Shown: positions 1-11,072, counted from the stretch's first letter. The stretch: 64,000 nucleotides of DNA from Paenibacillus sp. 37 (GCF_008386395.1 NZ_CP043761.1:4402001-4466000), one strand, 5' to 3'. The notes: generated from the letters alone by a model not told the origin. Numbers and translations: made by a program.

Positions 1-1323
1 ATATGTGATAAGCAGATTGTCATTGTATGCAAACTGCTCTGTTGCACCCGCTGCATTGACAAGTTTGATCGTTTTGCCAGAAGTGGATACTTCAGCAACT
101 ACGCCATTGTCACTCTTGTTCACAATGCCGGATTTCACACGAATAGCAACTGTTTTTTTGTCAGCCGAGAACGTCTCACGCTGTACTTCGATGATGCTAT
201 CTGCCGTAATATCGGACAGTTTGATTGCATTACCATTCTGATCGATGAATGCAGTTGCCTCATCATAACTGTACGTTTCGTAATTCTCGCCCACAAAGAT
301 ACCAATTTTATTACCAGACAATGAACGTGCAAATGTACCTTCAACGCTTTCCACCTGTGGTGTAGCATCAACCACTTCCACATAGGAAGCCCCACCTGCC
401 GAACCCACAACCATAACTTTTGTATATAGTTTCACATCTGTGGATGAAGCACGCGTCTCACTGTCTTTCGTAAAGTAAGGCGTACTGCTGTTCACTGCGA
501 AGTTAACGGCTTTGCCGTCCACAACCAGCGTGATCTGCCCATCTTTCAATCCAGTCACATAACCCGTGGAAGTGTTCGGATACTTTGTATCTGTTAGCGA
601 TTCACCACGACTGAAGAAGGTAGCCAGTTGAGCACGGGTTACGGAACCAGTTGGATTGAATTTGTTGCCTTCCACACCTTTGGCCAGATCCAGGCTAACA
701 GCCAGATTGACATAACCTTTACCACTTTCGGAAATACTTGCATTATCAGCAAATCCGGTAGATTGATTGTTTTGTGCCTTCGCTTCAGCATCCTTATCCA
801 ATGAACGGATTAACAATTTCGTAATCCATTCCCGTGAAGCAGGTTTTTGACCCCAGGAGGTCTTGGATACATCCACCGTTGATTCTTCCGTTTTGTCAAT
901 CAGTCCCAGTTGAAGTGCCAGCGCGACATATGGCTTGAAATAATTTCCCACTTCCATGTTTGTCGGTAATGCCGCAGCCGTGTCGGTATTCAACTGGCCC
1001 TCTTGATTCATAAAACGGATTGCCATCGTTACAGCTTCTTGCTGTGTTACCGCGTCTCCTGGACGGAACAGGCCGTTGTTACCGAGAAGAATGCCTTGAT
1101 ATGCCAGTTTGTACACATGTTTTTCAGCCCAGTATCCGACCTTGATGTCACTGAACAAACCAGTTGGTGCAGCCGTATTTGTTATTGCAGCAGTCTGACC
1201 CTGCCCCGTTTCTGTTGATTCTGCTGCCATGGCAGCTCCGCCGGCGCTAAGGGCCATCATGCCTGCAAGCACGGCTGATACTACTTTTTTAGAGTGTGAT
1301 GTATGGTTATATTTAAAAGTCAC
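1..1323 (-). CDS. S-layer homology domain surface protein (3' end beyond window)
   Basis: This is a secreted cell-wall-anchored protein whose reading frame runs off position 1, so the C-terminus is missing; 441 residues are visible. The start is GTG (1323-1321), chosen because a GAGAGGGG ribosome binding site lies just upstream and a signal peptide follows directly (basic start, hydrophobic VVSAVLAGMMALSAGGA, AMA-A cleavage site). Three SLH repeats follow: about 57-105 (FSDIKVGYWAEKHVYKLA, then FRPGDAVTQQEAV), a divergent one near 123-175, and about 190-240 (FNPTGSVTRAQLATFF). SLH domains are known to bind pyruvylated secondary wall polymer. The rest, from about residue 245, is a Ser/Thr/Val-rich beta region that I do not recognise. 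It is the last gene of an envelope cluster on the minus strand. Confidence 0.9.
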   Translation of the reverse strand, partial: MTFKYNHTSHSKKVVSAVLAGMMALSAGGAAMAAESTETGQGQTAAITNTAAPTGLFSDIKVGYWAEKHVYKLAYQGILLGNNGLFRPGDAVTQQEAVTMAIRFMNQEGQLNTDTAAALPTNMEVGNYFKPYVALALQLGLIDKTEESTVDVSKTSWGQKPASREWITKLLIRSLDKDAEAKAQNNQSTGFADNASISESGKGYVNLAVSLDLAKGVEGNKFNPTGSVTRAQLATFFSRGESLTDTKYPNTSTGYVTGLKDGQITLVVDGKAVNFAVNSSTPYFTKDSETRASSTDVKLYTKVMVVGSAGGASYVEVVDATPQVESVEGTFARSLSGNKIGIFVGENYETYSYDEATAFIDQNGNAIKLSDITADSIIEVQRETFSADKKTVAIRVKSGIVNKSDNGVVAEVSTSGKTIKLVNAAGATEQFAYNDNLLITY

Positions 1324-1395
1324 CTATGATTCCCCTCTCTCATGTAAAACGACCCATATTCCGTGGATTCACGGTACAACAGCCTGTTGCACAGC

Positions 1396-2073
1396 CTATT
1401 CGGATCTTGTCATTGGATGTTCAAGATCCACATGGCCCATCAGACTCTCCGTCTGCTGACCATCCACCAGTAAATCTAGTGATTTTACTTCATCAAACTG
1501 GAAGAACGTTTGTTTTAGAGCATCCAGCGCATAAGATTCTCCACCTGCTCCAAGACGTGCCGTATCTGGCATATGAATATCCAGCGTAAGAGCTCCATCC
1601 TTGAACTGAACAGACTTCAATTCAATTTCTTTAGACCACAGCGGAACAAGTTTAGCGTCTTTGCTCTGTTGCAGTGATTCAAAGGCAGCTTTATATTTGG
1701 CATCATCCGATGCGTATGAAATCTCTGCCGAAGCTTTGTGCAACTCCAGTTCTTCTTCATCCGTATAGAATACAGTGATCGTTTTCTTTTCATTACTTTC
1801 GGAAGTTGTTGGCGTGTCCGTAGACGTTTCGCTTGGCGGATTAGTTGTAGTCGTTTCCTCCGAACTGCCTTCCGTGGATTCTGTTGGTGTTGTGTTCTCT
1901 TCTGGTTCAGCAGTTACCGGTTCGGTAATTGTTTCGCCTTCAACCTCGGTCACATTGTTTTCCGTTCCTGCGCCTTGCGTCTGATTCGGAGCCGCTGTTG
2001 GCTTGCTTCCACATCCAGCAGCTACTGCCATAACCGTTACCAGCAAGGCTGCAATCCATATTTTCTTGTTCAT
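1396..2073 (-). CDS. GerMN-domain lipoprotein
   Basis: The 225-residue product begins with a lipoprotein signal peptide ending in a VAAGC lipobox, so it should be anchored to the outer face of the membrane. A long Thr/Glu/Ser-rich linker (about 30-95) precedes a C-terminal GerMN-like domain (about 96-220, starting KKTITVFYTDEEELELH). GerMN domains occur in spore germination/sporulation protein GerM and in many lipoproteins with envelope roles. A strong GAGGAGG site precedes the ATG. The gene lies 35 bases downstream of an N-acetylmuramoyl-L-alanine amidase gene on the same strand, so co-transcription and a role in wall remodelling are likely (inference). The precise role is unknown. Confidence 0.85.
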   Translation of the reverse strand: MNKKIWIAALLVTVMAVAAGCGSKPTAAPNQTQGAGTENNVTEVEGETITEPVTAEPEENTTPTESTEGSSEETTTTNPPSETSTDTPTTSESNEKKTITVFYTDEEELELHKASAEISYASDDAKYKAAFESLQQSKDAKLVPLWSKEIELKSVQFKDGALTLDIHMPDTARLGAGGESYALDALKQTFFQFDEVKSLDLLVDGQQTESLMGHVDLEHPMTRSE

Positions 2074-2108
2074 TCTAACTCCGCCTCCTCAACATAAGGG
2101 CTTGTCCC

Positions 2109-3518
2109 TTATTTAATTCCCAGATACTCCTTGATTCCTGCAACAATACCTTTGGCAACACTGTTCTGGAAACTCTCCGTGAACAGGGCTGCTTCGTCGC
2201 TCTTATTGCTAAGGAATCCACCTTCCAGCAGAACTGCTGGCATTGTCGTTTCACGGGTCACATGGAGACTTGCCGTTTTCACTCCACGATCTTTCAGTCC
2301 GGATGACTGCAAAAGATACTTGTGCATCACTGTAGCAAGTGCTTTACTGTTGGAGCGTGTATAGAATGTCTCTACACCGTTCGCAGCAGTAGGGCCACTG
2401 TTAGCATGAATGGAGATGAAGATATCCGCTTTTATGTCTTGTGCAATCTTCACACGTTCTTTTAATGCCAAAAATGTATCATCGCTGCGCGTTAACACAA
2501 CGTCAATTTTGGATTCTTTTTTCAACAAGGCTTCCACTTTCAGAGCCATTGCCAGATTGAAGTCTTTTTCACGTTTACCAGTTACACCGATTGCCCCAGG
2601 ATCCTGATCTCCGTGACCTGCATCGATAACGACAACTTTTTTGCCATTATTACCAACTGGAGGAGCAGGTGTACCACTTTGATTGTCGAGGTTAATCATA
2701 ACCAGCCCGGAATCATTTTGCACACTGTACCCTTTTGAACTGGACAGATCGATTACAAAACGAATTGTAGATGGACTGTTGCTGTATAACGAGTAACGAA
2801 TCTTCGATACATCCGGATAGCCGCTAACGACGAGTTGTCCATTCTGGTTGCTGTCTAGAGCCTGTCCTTCACTGAATGAATCAGCAAATGCGGTATTCGG
2901 CAAGTCTATAACGATTCGATCTGGTCCTGTCATCGTGAAGACGTTCGGCTTCGTACTTCCGCTTGTTGCAATCATGAAGCGGTTGTCGCTGAAGCTGATG
3001 CCGTTCACCAGTACAAGACCTTCTTGATCCGATCCTCCGCCTTCATTGCCAGAGTTCGGAGGTGTGGTTGTCCCGTTTCCGGAACCTGAATTCTGGGTAA
3101 CTAATGTTACCGTCTTCGTGGTATTGTTCCAACCCACCTTAAGACCCATTTCCTCACCAATAAATCGGAGAGGTACGAGCGTAGTACCATTTTTCACGAG
3201 TGGCGGGGCATCCAAGTTTACGTTACTGCCGTTCACCGTTGCCGTCTTCTGTCCAACAATCATCTGCATGGCAGTGTTGTCTTTGCTAATAGTCACTGTT
3301 TGCGTTTGCTGCTTCCACTCCACGCTATATCCAAGATTTTCGGACACAACCCGGATCGGAACCATCACCTTGCTGTTGATAATTTCCGCTTTTGTATCCG
3401 ATGGCTGTACGATTTCTTTTCCGTCTAGGATAATTTTCGTGTCTGTTGCTGCGTGACTATAGCCCGGGAATACGAGCCCAAAGACAAATAACAGTACCAA
3501 AAAACCGAACTTCTTCAT
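2109..3518 (-). CDS. N-acetylmuramoyl-L-alanine amidase (stalk + AMIN + Amidase_3)
   Basis: This secreted zinc amidase should cleave the bond between MurNAc and L-alanine in peptidoglycan. After a signal peptide (FGFLVLLFVFGLVFPGYSHA) comes a copper-amine-oxidase-like stalk domain (about 25-140, with IILDGKEI, MVPIRVVSENLGY and LVPLRFIGEEMGL repeats). An AMIN-type beta domain (about 165-285) and the Amidase_3 catalytic domain (about 295-469) follow. Zinc ligands are visible as IDAGHG, the Glu of REKDFNLA and SIHAN; the catalytic Glu lies in LLEGGFLSN. The length of 469 residues matches related Paenibacillus-type proteins. It is a tandem paralogue of the gene at 3777-5183, with the same domain order and a nearly identical run around LKDRGVKTASLHVTRETTMP. 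Confidence 0.93.
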   Translation of the reverse strand: MKKFGFLVLLFVFGLVFPGYSHAATDTKIILDGKEIVQPSDTKAEIINSKVMVPIRVVSENLGYSVEWKQQTQTVTISKDNTAMQMIVGQKTATVNGSNVNLDAPPLVKNGTTLVPLRFIGEEMGLKVGWNNTTKTVTLVTQNSGSGNGTTTPPNSGNEGGGSDQEGLVLVNGISFSDNRFMIATSGSTKPNVFTMTGPDRIVIDLPNTAFADSFSEGQALDSNQNGQLVVSGYPDVSKIRYSLYSNSPSTIRFVIDLSSSKGYSVQNDSGLVMINLDNQSGTPAPPVGNNGKKVVVIDAGHGDQDPGAIGVTGKREKDFNLAMALKVEALLKKESKIDVVLTRSDDTFLALKERVKIAQDIKADIFISIHANSGPTAANGVETFYTRSNSKALATVMHKYLLQSSGLKDRGVKTASLHVTRETTMPAVLLEGGFLSNKSDEAALFTESFQNSVAKGIVAGIKEYLGIK

Positions 3519-3776
3519 CCTTCACCCCTACCATTCTCATATTTTTTTGCCGCATGTTGTCATTTTCCAACTCCGACTGACCGCTTGGGCATTACCAGAC
3601 ACCTATTAGACGCCCCTCGCTCTCAAAAGTTGCGAATATATTCCAACATAACAGAAAAAAAACGTTGTCAGATCAAGCTTTTTTTACATTTTAATGTCTT
3701 CTTTTTTCCTTATTTATCAAGTATACATCTCCAAACAACGTAATACCCTAACCTTCATATTTGCGCAAAATCCACT

Positions 3777-5183
3777 TTACAGTCCCAAAAATTCAACAAT
3801 ACCGTCCACAATCGCCTGTGCACATTTGTCCTGGTATTCTTCTGTGAGCATGACTGCTTCATCTGTAGGATTACTTAAAAAACCAAGTTCAAGTAACACT
3901 GCAGGCATGGTTGTTTCACGCGTCACATGCAGACTAGCCGTTTTAACCCCACGATCCTTGAGTCCTGTTACAGGCAACACATATTTGTGAAGAGTGTCAG
4001 CCAAAGTCTTGCTTTCTTTACGACTGTAGAGCGTTTCAATGCCGTTTGGTACCGGTGTAGTAAATTTGTTTCCATGAATGGACACAAAAACATCTGCCTG
4101 ATTCAATTCAGCAATATCCACACGCTGTTTAAGTGAAAGTTCTGTATCATCCTGGCGTGTAATGACCGTTTGAATATTTGGGTATTGTTGAAGGATTGCC
4201 TGTACCTTCAGTCCTACAGCCAGATTGAAATCCTTCTCATAAGCTCCTGACAAACTCACTGCACCCGATTGACGACCACCATGTCCCGGATCAATGACCA
4301 CAATCGTTTTACCATCATTGGTAGGTACTGCCGGTTGGCTTGTCGGTTCTCCATTCGTGGCTGTCAGGTCCACGAGCAAGACATTGTTATCTCCAACAGA
4401 CCATTTGGCTGTAGCCGTCTGATTCAGATCCAGAACGACACGCACGGTAGAAGGCGATTTACTGAACATGGCATAACGGACTTTGGAAACTATTGATGAA
4501 TCTGTAACGATAATCTGTCCACTGCCATCCGGATTAGATGCTTGTCCCTGAATGAATTCCTGAGAGAACTTCGCTGAAGGCAGATCAACAATAATTCGGT
4601 CTGGCCCACCAATACTGGATACTTTGGGGCTAATATTACCGTTTGTTGCTACAATCAACCGATCTCCGCTGAAGCTGATGCCTTGAAGTTCTGTCAAACC
4701 ATCCGGGACAGGTGCATCGACGGGGTCACTGTCACCTTCCGTTTCAACTACAGGAGGAATACTAAATAGGCTTACTGTCTTGGTTCCATTGTCCCAGCCA
4801 ACACGTAGACCCATGCCTTCCCCAACAAAGCGTAACGGAACAAGCGTAGTTCCCTGTTTGATCAGTGGGGGCGAATCCAAGTTCACCACGTTTCCATTCA
4901 CTGTAGCTGCATCTTTGCCAGCCGTCATTTGGATCATGCTGTTTCCTTTTTGAACCTGGACTGACTGAGTTTCCTTCTCCCACTTCACCTTATAACCCAG
5001 GTTCTCGGATACAATTCGAATTGGAACCATGACCGTTTTCCCGATATTCTCTGCAGGTGCACCCGTCTGCTGGTTAATGGTTACACCGTCGAGTACAATC
5101 GAGGGAGTGGTGTCTGCATGGGCCATGATTGGGAATAAACATAGGAACAGAAGAAAAACGACTGCTGCCGACCATTTTTTCAT
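3777..5183 (-). CDS. N-acetylmuramoyl-L-alanine amidase, tandem paralogue
   Basis: This 468-residue secreted peptidoglycan amidase has the same architecture as its downstream neighbour: signal peptide (residues 1-23), stalk domain with IVLDGVTI and two VPIRIVSENLGY/VPLRFVGEGMGL motifs, AMIN-like beta domain, and Amidase_3. Catalytic features are intact: IDPGHGG, the Glu of AYEKDFNLA, SIHGN and LLELGFLSN. Both copies therefore look active and have not decayed. The two genes are separated by about 258 bases of AT-rich DNA, so each may have its own promoter. The duplication suggests division of labour, for example between vegetative growth and sporulation, but the sequence does not say which. 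Confidence 0.93.
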   Translation of the reverse strand: MKKWSAAVVFLLFLCLFPIMAHADTTPSIVLDGVTINQQTGAPAENIGKTVMVPIRIVSENLGYKVKWEKETQSVQVQKGNSMIQMTAGKDAATVNGNVVNLDSPPLIKQGTTLVPLRFVGEGMGLRVGWDNGTKTVSLFSIPPVVETEGDSDPVDAPVPDGLTELQGISFSGDRLIVATNGNISPKVSSIGGPDRIIVDLPSAKFSQEFIQGQASNPDGSGQIIVTDSSIVSKVRYAMFSKSPSTVRVVLDLNQTATAKWSVGDNNVLLVDLTATNGEPTSQPAVPTNDGKTIVVIDPGHGGRQSGAVSLSGAYEKDFNLAVGLKVQAILQQYPNIQTVITRQDDTELSLKQRVDIAELNQADVFVSIHGNKFTTPVPNGIETLYSRKESKTLADTLHKYVLPVTGLKDRGVKTASLHVTRETTMPAVLLELGFLSNPTDEAVMLTEEYQDKCAQAIVDGIVEFLGL

Positions 5184-5393
5184 ACCTCATCCACCATTCT
5201 TTTTGTCTTTTGAACATCCGACCTGATTCTCTGCAGCGTAACATCAGTGACAATATGTAACCTTCCATAATCTACTAATCAGTTTATCAGATATTGTCTG
5301 ATCATCCGGTTACAACGTTGTCATATTTAGTCGGAAACAGAGTGGCAAAAAGGTTACTTTCTCCATCGTCTAGTTCCCGAAATCATATGAAAA

Positions 5394-5422
5394 TTACATT
5401 CCTCATCCATTTTTGCTATGCT
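5394..5422 (+). promoter_or_regulatory. Sigma-A type promoter of the two-component operon
   Basis: A TTACAT -35 element (5394-5399) and a TATGCT -10 element (5417-5422) are separated by 17 bases, about 30 bases upstream of the response regulator ribosome binding site (AGGAG, 5443-5447). This is a by-eye match. Confidence 0.55.
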
Positions 5423-5458
5423 GAGTTCAAATACTTGATTACAGGAGATTGAGACTTG

Positions 5459-6133
5459 ATGCCTAAAATACTGATCGTGGATGATGAAGCAGATCTTCGA
5501 AAGCTACTGACTGATTATTTTGAAATTAACGGATATTCCGTGATGACGGCCAAGGACAGCCGGGAAGCGCTGCGGAAAGTGGAAAAACAACCCGATATCG
5601 TTTTGTTAGATATCAACATGCCTGAACAGAACGGACTTCAATTATGTGAGAAAATTCGGGACTTCGTCTCTTGCCCGATCTTATTCTTAACGGCCCGAAT
5701 CGAAGATGCTGATAAAATAGCAGGTTTTCGTGCCGGAGGCGATGACTATATCCTGAAACCTTTCAGCATTCGCGAGTTGGGCGCCAGGGTCGAAGCACAT
5801 ATACGCAGGGAACAACGAATCCAAACTAAATCTTCGGTAAGGTTTAACAATGAATTGGTCATTGATTATACGGCTAGGGAGCTCTACTACCTGGATAAGC
5901 GAATTTCACTGCCAAAAAAAGAGTTTGATATTGTCGAATTGCTGTCCACGCATCCTGATATGGTGTTTGGAAAGGAACGCATATACGAAAAGATTTGGGG
6001 CATGGACGAGCAAGGCGACAGTAATGTGATTGCAGAGCATATCCGGCGAATTCGCTACAAATTAAAGGAATATGGCTGTGATAATCAAATCGAGACCGTT
6101 TGGGGAGTAGGCTACAAATGGCCAAGTTCATGA
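5459..6133 (+). CDS. OmpR-family response regulator
   Basis: The protein (224 residues) has an N-terminal receiver domain (about 1-115) with the acidic pair VDDEAD, the phospho-acceptor Asp in LLDINMPEQNG, the conserved Thr in LFLTAR and the Lys in YILKPFS. A C-terminal winged-helix DNA-binding domain (about 130-224) contains HIRRIRYKL and ends VGYKW, typical of OmpR/PhoB. The ATG at 5459 is preferred, but an in-frame TTG at 5456 has slightly better spacing from the AGGAG site. The gene overlaps the 5' end of the sensor kinase gene, so the two are translationally coupled. Likely targets include the serine hydrolase gene just downstream (inference). Confidence 0.93.
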   Translation: MPKILIVDDEADLRKLLTDYFEINGYSVMTAKDSREALRKVEKQPDIVLLDINMPEQNGLQLCEKIRDFVSCPILFLTARIEDADKIAGFRAGGDDYILKPFSIRELGARVEAHIRREQRIQTKSSVRFNNELVIDYTARELYYLDKRISLPKKEFDIVELLSTHPDMVFGKERIYEKIWGMDEQGDSNVIAEHIRRIRYKLKEYGCDNQIETVWGVGYKWPSS

Positions 6134-7215
6134 CTAGACTCCTGTTTTTAAAGCGATTGTCCTTACTGCACTCTTTTATGCTGTTGTGTGTGGTCACACT
6201 CGTTGCCGTGCTGGCCGTTATAACTATGGAGTTTGCTTGGGCGGAGAAGCTGCGGCTACGTTTCGGAGAAACGGATTGGGTCATGCCCTCCCTCGTCACG
6301 GCGGTTCTGCTCACCGTAGCGACTGGAATTGTCACCATGGCCGTTCTATTTTACAGATGGAAGCTAAAACGTCCGCTGGAGCTATTAAAACGAGCATCCG
6401 AGAACATTTCAGCCAACGATCTAGATTTCCGCATTTCCTATGACAGCCAGGATGAGATGGGCGAGCTGATCGCGCTATTTGAAATCATGCGCTCACAATT
6501 GGAAAAAAACCTCAAGACACTTTGGCGTTCGGTTGAAGAGCGCAAGCAGATCAATGCTATTTTTGCCCATGATCTGAGGACCCCCCTGTCCGTGTTAAAA
6601 GGAAACGCCGAGCTTCTCGCCACCTATCTTCCCGAGAAGAAGTTGTCGGAAGAAAAGGTGCTCGACCTGATCCATACTATGAACCTTCACATCTTGCGTC
6701 TGGAGAGTTATGCAGAGGCCATGAACTCCATTCAGAGACTGGAGGATGTGCCGTTGAACATCCAATCGATGGATACGATCTCATTGACGGCTTTGCTGGA
6801 CGGCAGCGCTGAGCAAATCGCGAAACAGTACGGCATACGTTTTGTCTCTTCCGTGGAATATGATAATGCCTCAGTGCATGTAGATCCCTATCTCGTCATG
6901 CAGATTTTCGAGAATATAGTGGCTAATGGGGCAAGATACGCAGCCAGTCAATTAAACGTTCACTATGACGTGCAAGGGGGCATTATGAAGATTACCGTCT
7001 CCGAGGACGGTCCTGGTTTCTCTGACGAGGCCCTGAGTAAGGCTATACTCCCTTTTTACCGAGGCGAAGTATGGGATGCGAGCGAACATCGCGGGCTGGG
7101 CCTTTACGTTTGCAAGGTGTTTTGCGAAAAACAGGAAGGTAGTCTTCAGATTGCAAACGGTCCTGACGGAGGTGGAAGCGTGACGGCAAGTATTGGGACG
7201 CAAGTTGATAAATAG
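6118..7215 (+). CDS. Sensor histidine kinase with minimal extracellular loop
   Basis: This is the partner of the upstream response regulator. Two membrane segments (about 15-40 and 62-85) enclose only about 20 residues (around AEKLRLRFGETDW), so signal sensing is probably within or near the membrane. A HAMP domain (about 86-140), the dimerisation/phospho-acceptor domain with FAHDLRTPLSVL, and an ATPase domain with N-box FENIVANGARYA, DGPGF and GLGLYV follow. The ATG at 6118 sits 10 bases after GGGGAG, inside the last codons of the regulator; an alternative ATG at 6130 would give a 4-base ATGA overlap. The short loop resembles kinases that respond to cell-envelope stress or antimicrobial peptides, but no bacitracin-type ABC transporter is adjacent. 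Confidence 0.92.
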   Translation: MAKFMTRLLFLKRLSLLHSFMLLCVVTLVAVLAVITMEFAWAEKLRLRFGETDWVMPSLVTAVLLTVATGIVTMAVLFYRWKLKRPLELLKRASENISANDLDFRISYDSQDEMGELIALFEIMRSQLEKNLKTLWRSVEERKQINAIFAHDLRTPLSVLKGNAELLATYLPEKKLSEEKVLDLIHTMNLHILRLESYAEAMNSIQRLEDVPLNIQSMDTISLTALLDGSAEQIAKQYGIRFVSSVEYDNASVHVDPYLVMQIFENIVANGARYAASQLNVHYDVQGGIMKITVSEDGPGFSDEALSKAILPFYRGEVWDASEHRGLGLYVCKVFCEKQEGSLQIANGPDGGGSVTASIGTQVDK

Positions 7216-7266
7216 TTGAAAATGATCTGATAACATCTCCTTATCTTGAATTCGAGGAGTGTTATC

Positions 7267-8739
7267 ATGCTAAAACTGAAAAAAATGATGTATATCACAA
7301 TTAGCTGCTTGTTGTTATGTATCGCGTGGGCGAACCCCTTATCCGCCAATGAAACCAGAGACAGGACAGAAGTTCTGCAGGAGATCGATGAATATATGAA
7401 TCGGAGCATGAAGGCCAATCACATTAAGGCTGCTTCACTGGCGATTGCCAATAACGATGAGGTCTTTTACGCAAAAGGCTACGGGACATTTGCAGATGGC
7501 CAGAAGGTTACGGGCAATACCCCTTTTCCCATTGCTTCACTTAGCAAGTCCTTTACTGCATTGGCCGTTCTGCAGCTGGTGGACAAGGGGCGGATCAACT
7601 TGGATGCTACTTACGCTTCCTATTTTCCAGAGCTTTCTCCACAGGATCCCCGCGTTCTTGACATCACGGTCCGTCATTTACTGAATCAGACGAGTGGTCT
7701 CAATGACAAGATAAATCCCGATATGACAAAGACTCCGCAATTCCAATCACTGTCGGAAGCGAACCAATTATTAAACACGGTTCAACTTGCCCATATCCCC
7801 GGAACGGCCTACAGCTATCATAATCCTAATTACGTGCTGCTGGCGAACCTCGTGGAAAGTGTTAGCGGAGAGCGCTTTTCGGATTACCTGAAAAAACATA
7901 TTTTTGAACCGCTAGGAATGAATCATACCTTCAGTGTCAGTACAACGCAGCAGTTCCATGAGAATAATACTATCCCGCTAGGACATTACCTGAGTTTTGG
8001 ACGCTCTATAAGTCAATCCGAACCGCTTTGGTTCATTGAGGGCCCCGCCGGCATCGTTTCAACTGCAGAGGACATGTCCCTTTGGATGCTTTCCCAATAT
8101 CACGGCCACCTCGTTTCCCCTGTGCTGATGAAACAATATCATTCCGCAGGAGATATCAGTCCATACGGCATGGGCTGGCTTGCAAACCAAGATGCTTCTA
8201 GCGGCCAAACGATCTCCCACAGCGGCATTTTCTGGACCTACAAGTCAGAAGAACTGGTTTATTTGAACGAGCACATGGGCATTGCCGTAATGTTTAATTC
8301 TGGTATAAACGCTTATGTGAATTACTCGGCATTTATTGATGGAATAGCGGATATTATGAGGGGGCAGGAACCCCAAACCTCTTTTGTAAACGGTCGGAAT
8401 ATGGAAACGATTATGATTGCGCTGATCATCGCTACGCTTGCATGGGGCATCTACGCCTATTTTCGCATACTTCGGAGCAACCAACGCCTAACGATTAGCA
8501 AATTGATTCTGATCACAGTGGGTAGACTGATCCCGATTCTAATTCTCTTGTCTCTGTTCCCATTGGTTACATTTATCGGCGGAGGACGTGTGCTGCCATG
8601 GTTTGGTATCTGGACTACCCTATCAACTCCAATCATATGGCTTATGGTTTGGTCACTTGTGAATTTCGTGCATTTGGCTTGTTATATCTATGTCTATTTT
8701 CAGAATACAAAAAACGACCCTTTGGATTTACCTCAGTAA
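7267..8739 (+). CDS. Membrane-anchored serine hydrolase of the beta-lactamase/PBP4* family
   Basis: This 490-residue protein has a signal peptide (residues 1-28), a class-C beta-lactamase-like (S12) domain (about 30-370) and several hydrophobic helices at the C-terminus (about 375-475). The catalytic SxxK is seen as IASLSKSF, and the second motif Tyr-x-Asn as YSYHNPNY. The third motif appears as HSG (around TISHSGIFW). Family members act as D-amino-acid peptidases, esterases or low-activity penicillin-binding proteins outside the membrane. The ATG is chosen because GAGGAG precedes it at suitable spacing. It lies 51 bases after the sensor kinase on the same strand, probably in one operon, which suggests that the two-component system controls a cell-wall-active enzyme. 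Confidence 0.9.
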   Translation: MLKLKKMMYITISCLLLCIAWANPLSANETRDRTEVLQEIDEYMNRSMKANHIKAASLAIANNDEVFYAKGYGTFADGQKVTGNTPFPIASLSKSFTALAVLQLVDKGRINLDATYASYFPELSPQDPRVLDITVRHLLNQTSGLNDKINPDMTKTPQFQSLSEANQLLNTVQLAHIPGTAYSYHNPNYVLLANLVESVSGERFSDYLKKHIFEPLGMNHTFSVSTTQQFHENNTIPLGHYLSFGRSISQSEPLWFIEGPAGIVSTAEDMSLWMLSQYHGHLVSPVLMKQYHSAGDISPYGMGWLANQDASSGQTISHSGIFWTYKSEELVYLNEHMGIAVMFNSGINAYVNYSAFIDGIADIMRGQEPQTSFVNGRNMETIMIALIIATLAWGIYAYFRILRSNQRLTISKLILITVGRLIPILILLSLFPLVTFIGGGRVLPWFGIWTTLSTPIIWLMVWSLVNFVHLACYIYVYFQNTKNDPLDLPQ

Positions 8740-8863
8740 TCTATTTTTAGGTTTATCTATTTAGTCGGCTGTTGATTGTATCTGTTGAAGTATTCGACCA
8801 AAAAAAATGAGAAGTTCTATATATAGCTGACTTATTAAGCTAATTTAGCTTCTGAAATTACAA

Positions 8864-8917
8864 AAAGCTTCTGCCTCACCGATGGGAACAAGGTCCCTTT
8901 GGCGAGGCAGAAGCTTT
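8864..8917 (-). terminator. Rho-independent terminator of leuD
   Basis: Perfect 14-base arms (AAAGCTTCTGCCTC at 8864-8877 and its complement at 8904-8917) form a hairpin. On the minus strand it is followed by a run of T, placing it about 25 bases beyond the leuD stop. Confidence 0.85.
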
Positions 8918-8939
8918 CTACTATACGATACTTTAACGA

Positions 8940-9542
8940 TTAACCGAACAGTTTTGCCGCATGGCGTTGTTCGTAAGCAGCGATCTCATCATCATGTTGA
9001 AGAGTCAAACCGATATCGTCCAATCCTTGCAACAGGAATTGACGACGATGCTCATCCAGATCAAAATCGATATGCAGTCCGTATGCATCAGTAATCGTTT
9101 TGTTTTCCAGATTTACATTCATCTCATAGCCTTCATGTGTCGCTGTACGTTGGAACAAGTCTTCAACTTGCTCTTCTGATAGCTTGATTGGCAAGATTCC
9201 GTTCTTAAAGCAGTTATTATAGAAAATGTCTGCATAAGATGGAGCGATCACACAACGGAATCCATAGTCCAAAATCGCCCATGGCGCATGCTCACGGGAT
9301 GATCCACAGCCAAAATTGGCACGTGAGATCAGGATGGATGCCCCTTCATAACGAGGTTTATTCATTTCGAAGGAAGCATTATTGTTGCCCTCTTCATCAA
9401 AACGCCATTCATAGAACAAAAATTGTCCAAATCCGGTACGTTCAATCCGTTTCAGGAACTGTTTCGGAATGATTGCGTCTGTATCTACATTGACCCGGTC
9501 TACCGGTGCAACGATGCCTTGTAATGTTTTAAATTCTTCCAT
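8940..9542 (-). CDS. leuD: 3-isopropylmalate dehydratase small subunit
   Basis: LeuD forms the swivelling small subunit that completes the active site of isopropylmalate isomerase, converting 2- to 3-isopropylmalate in leucine synthesis in the cytoplasm. The 200-residue product has the usual length and contains the hallmark FGCGSSREHAPW motif, DTDAIIPKQFLK near the N-terminus, and NNCFKNGILPI. The gene follows leuC by 31 bases on the same strand and ends at a strong terminator, so leuCD is a two-gene operon. leuA and leuB are not in this window. Confidence 0.97.
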   Translation of the reverse strand: MEEFKTLQGIVAPVDRVNVDTDAIIPKQFLKRIERTGFGQFLFYEWRFDEEGNNNASFEMNKPRYEGASILISRANFGCGSSREHAPWAILDYGFRCVIAPSYADIFYNNCFKNGILPIKLSEEQVEDLFQRTATHEGYEMNVNLENKTITDAYGLHIDFDLDEHRRQFLLQGLDDIGLTLQHDDEIAAYEQRHAAKLFG

Positions 9543-9573
9543 ATTAAACGTTCTCCCTTCTGTCTGTTATAGA

Positions 9574-10995
<1,422 letters not shown>

Positions 10996-11072
10996 CATTT
11001 TCACCTCATTATAAGTTCGGTCCTTGGAAGAGCCTCTGTTTTCTTTAAAAAGTGAAGCTCTTGAATGACATA

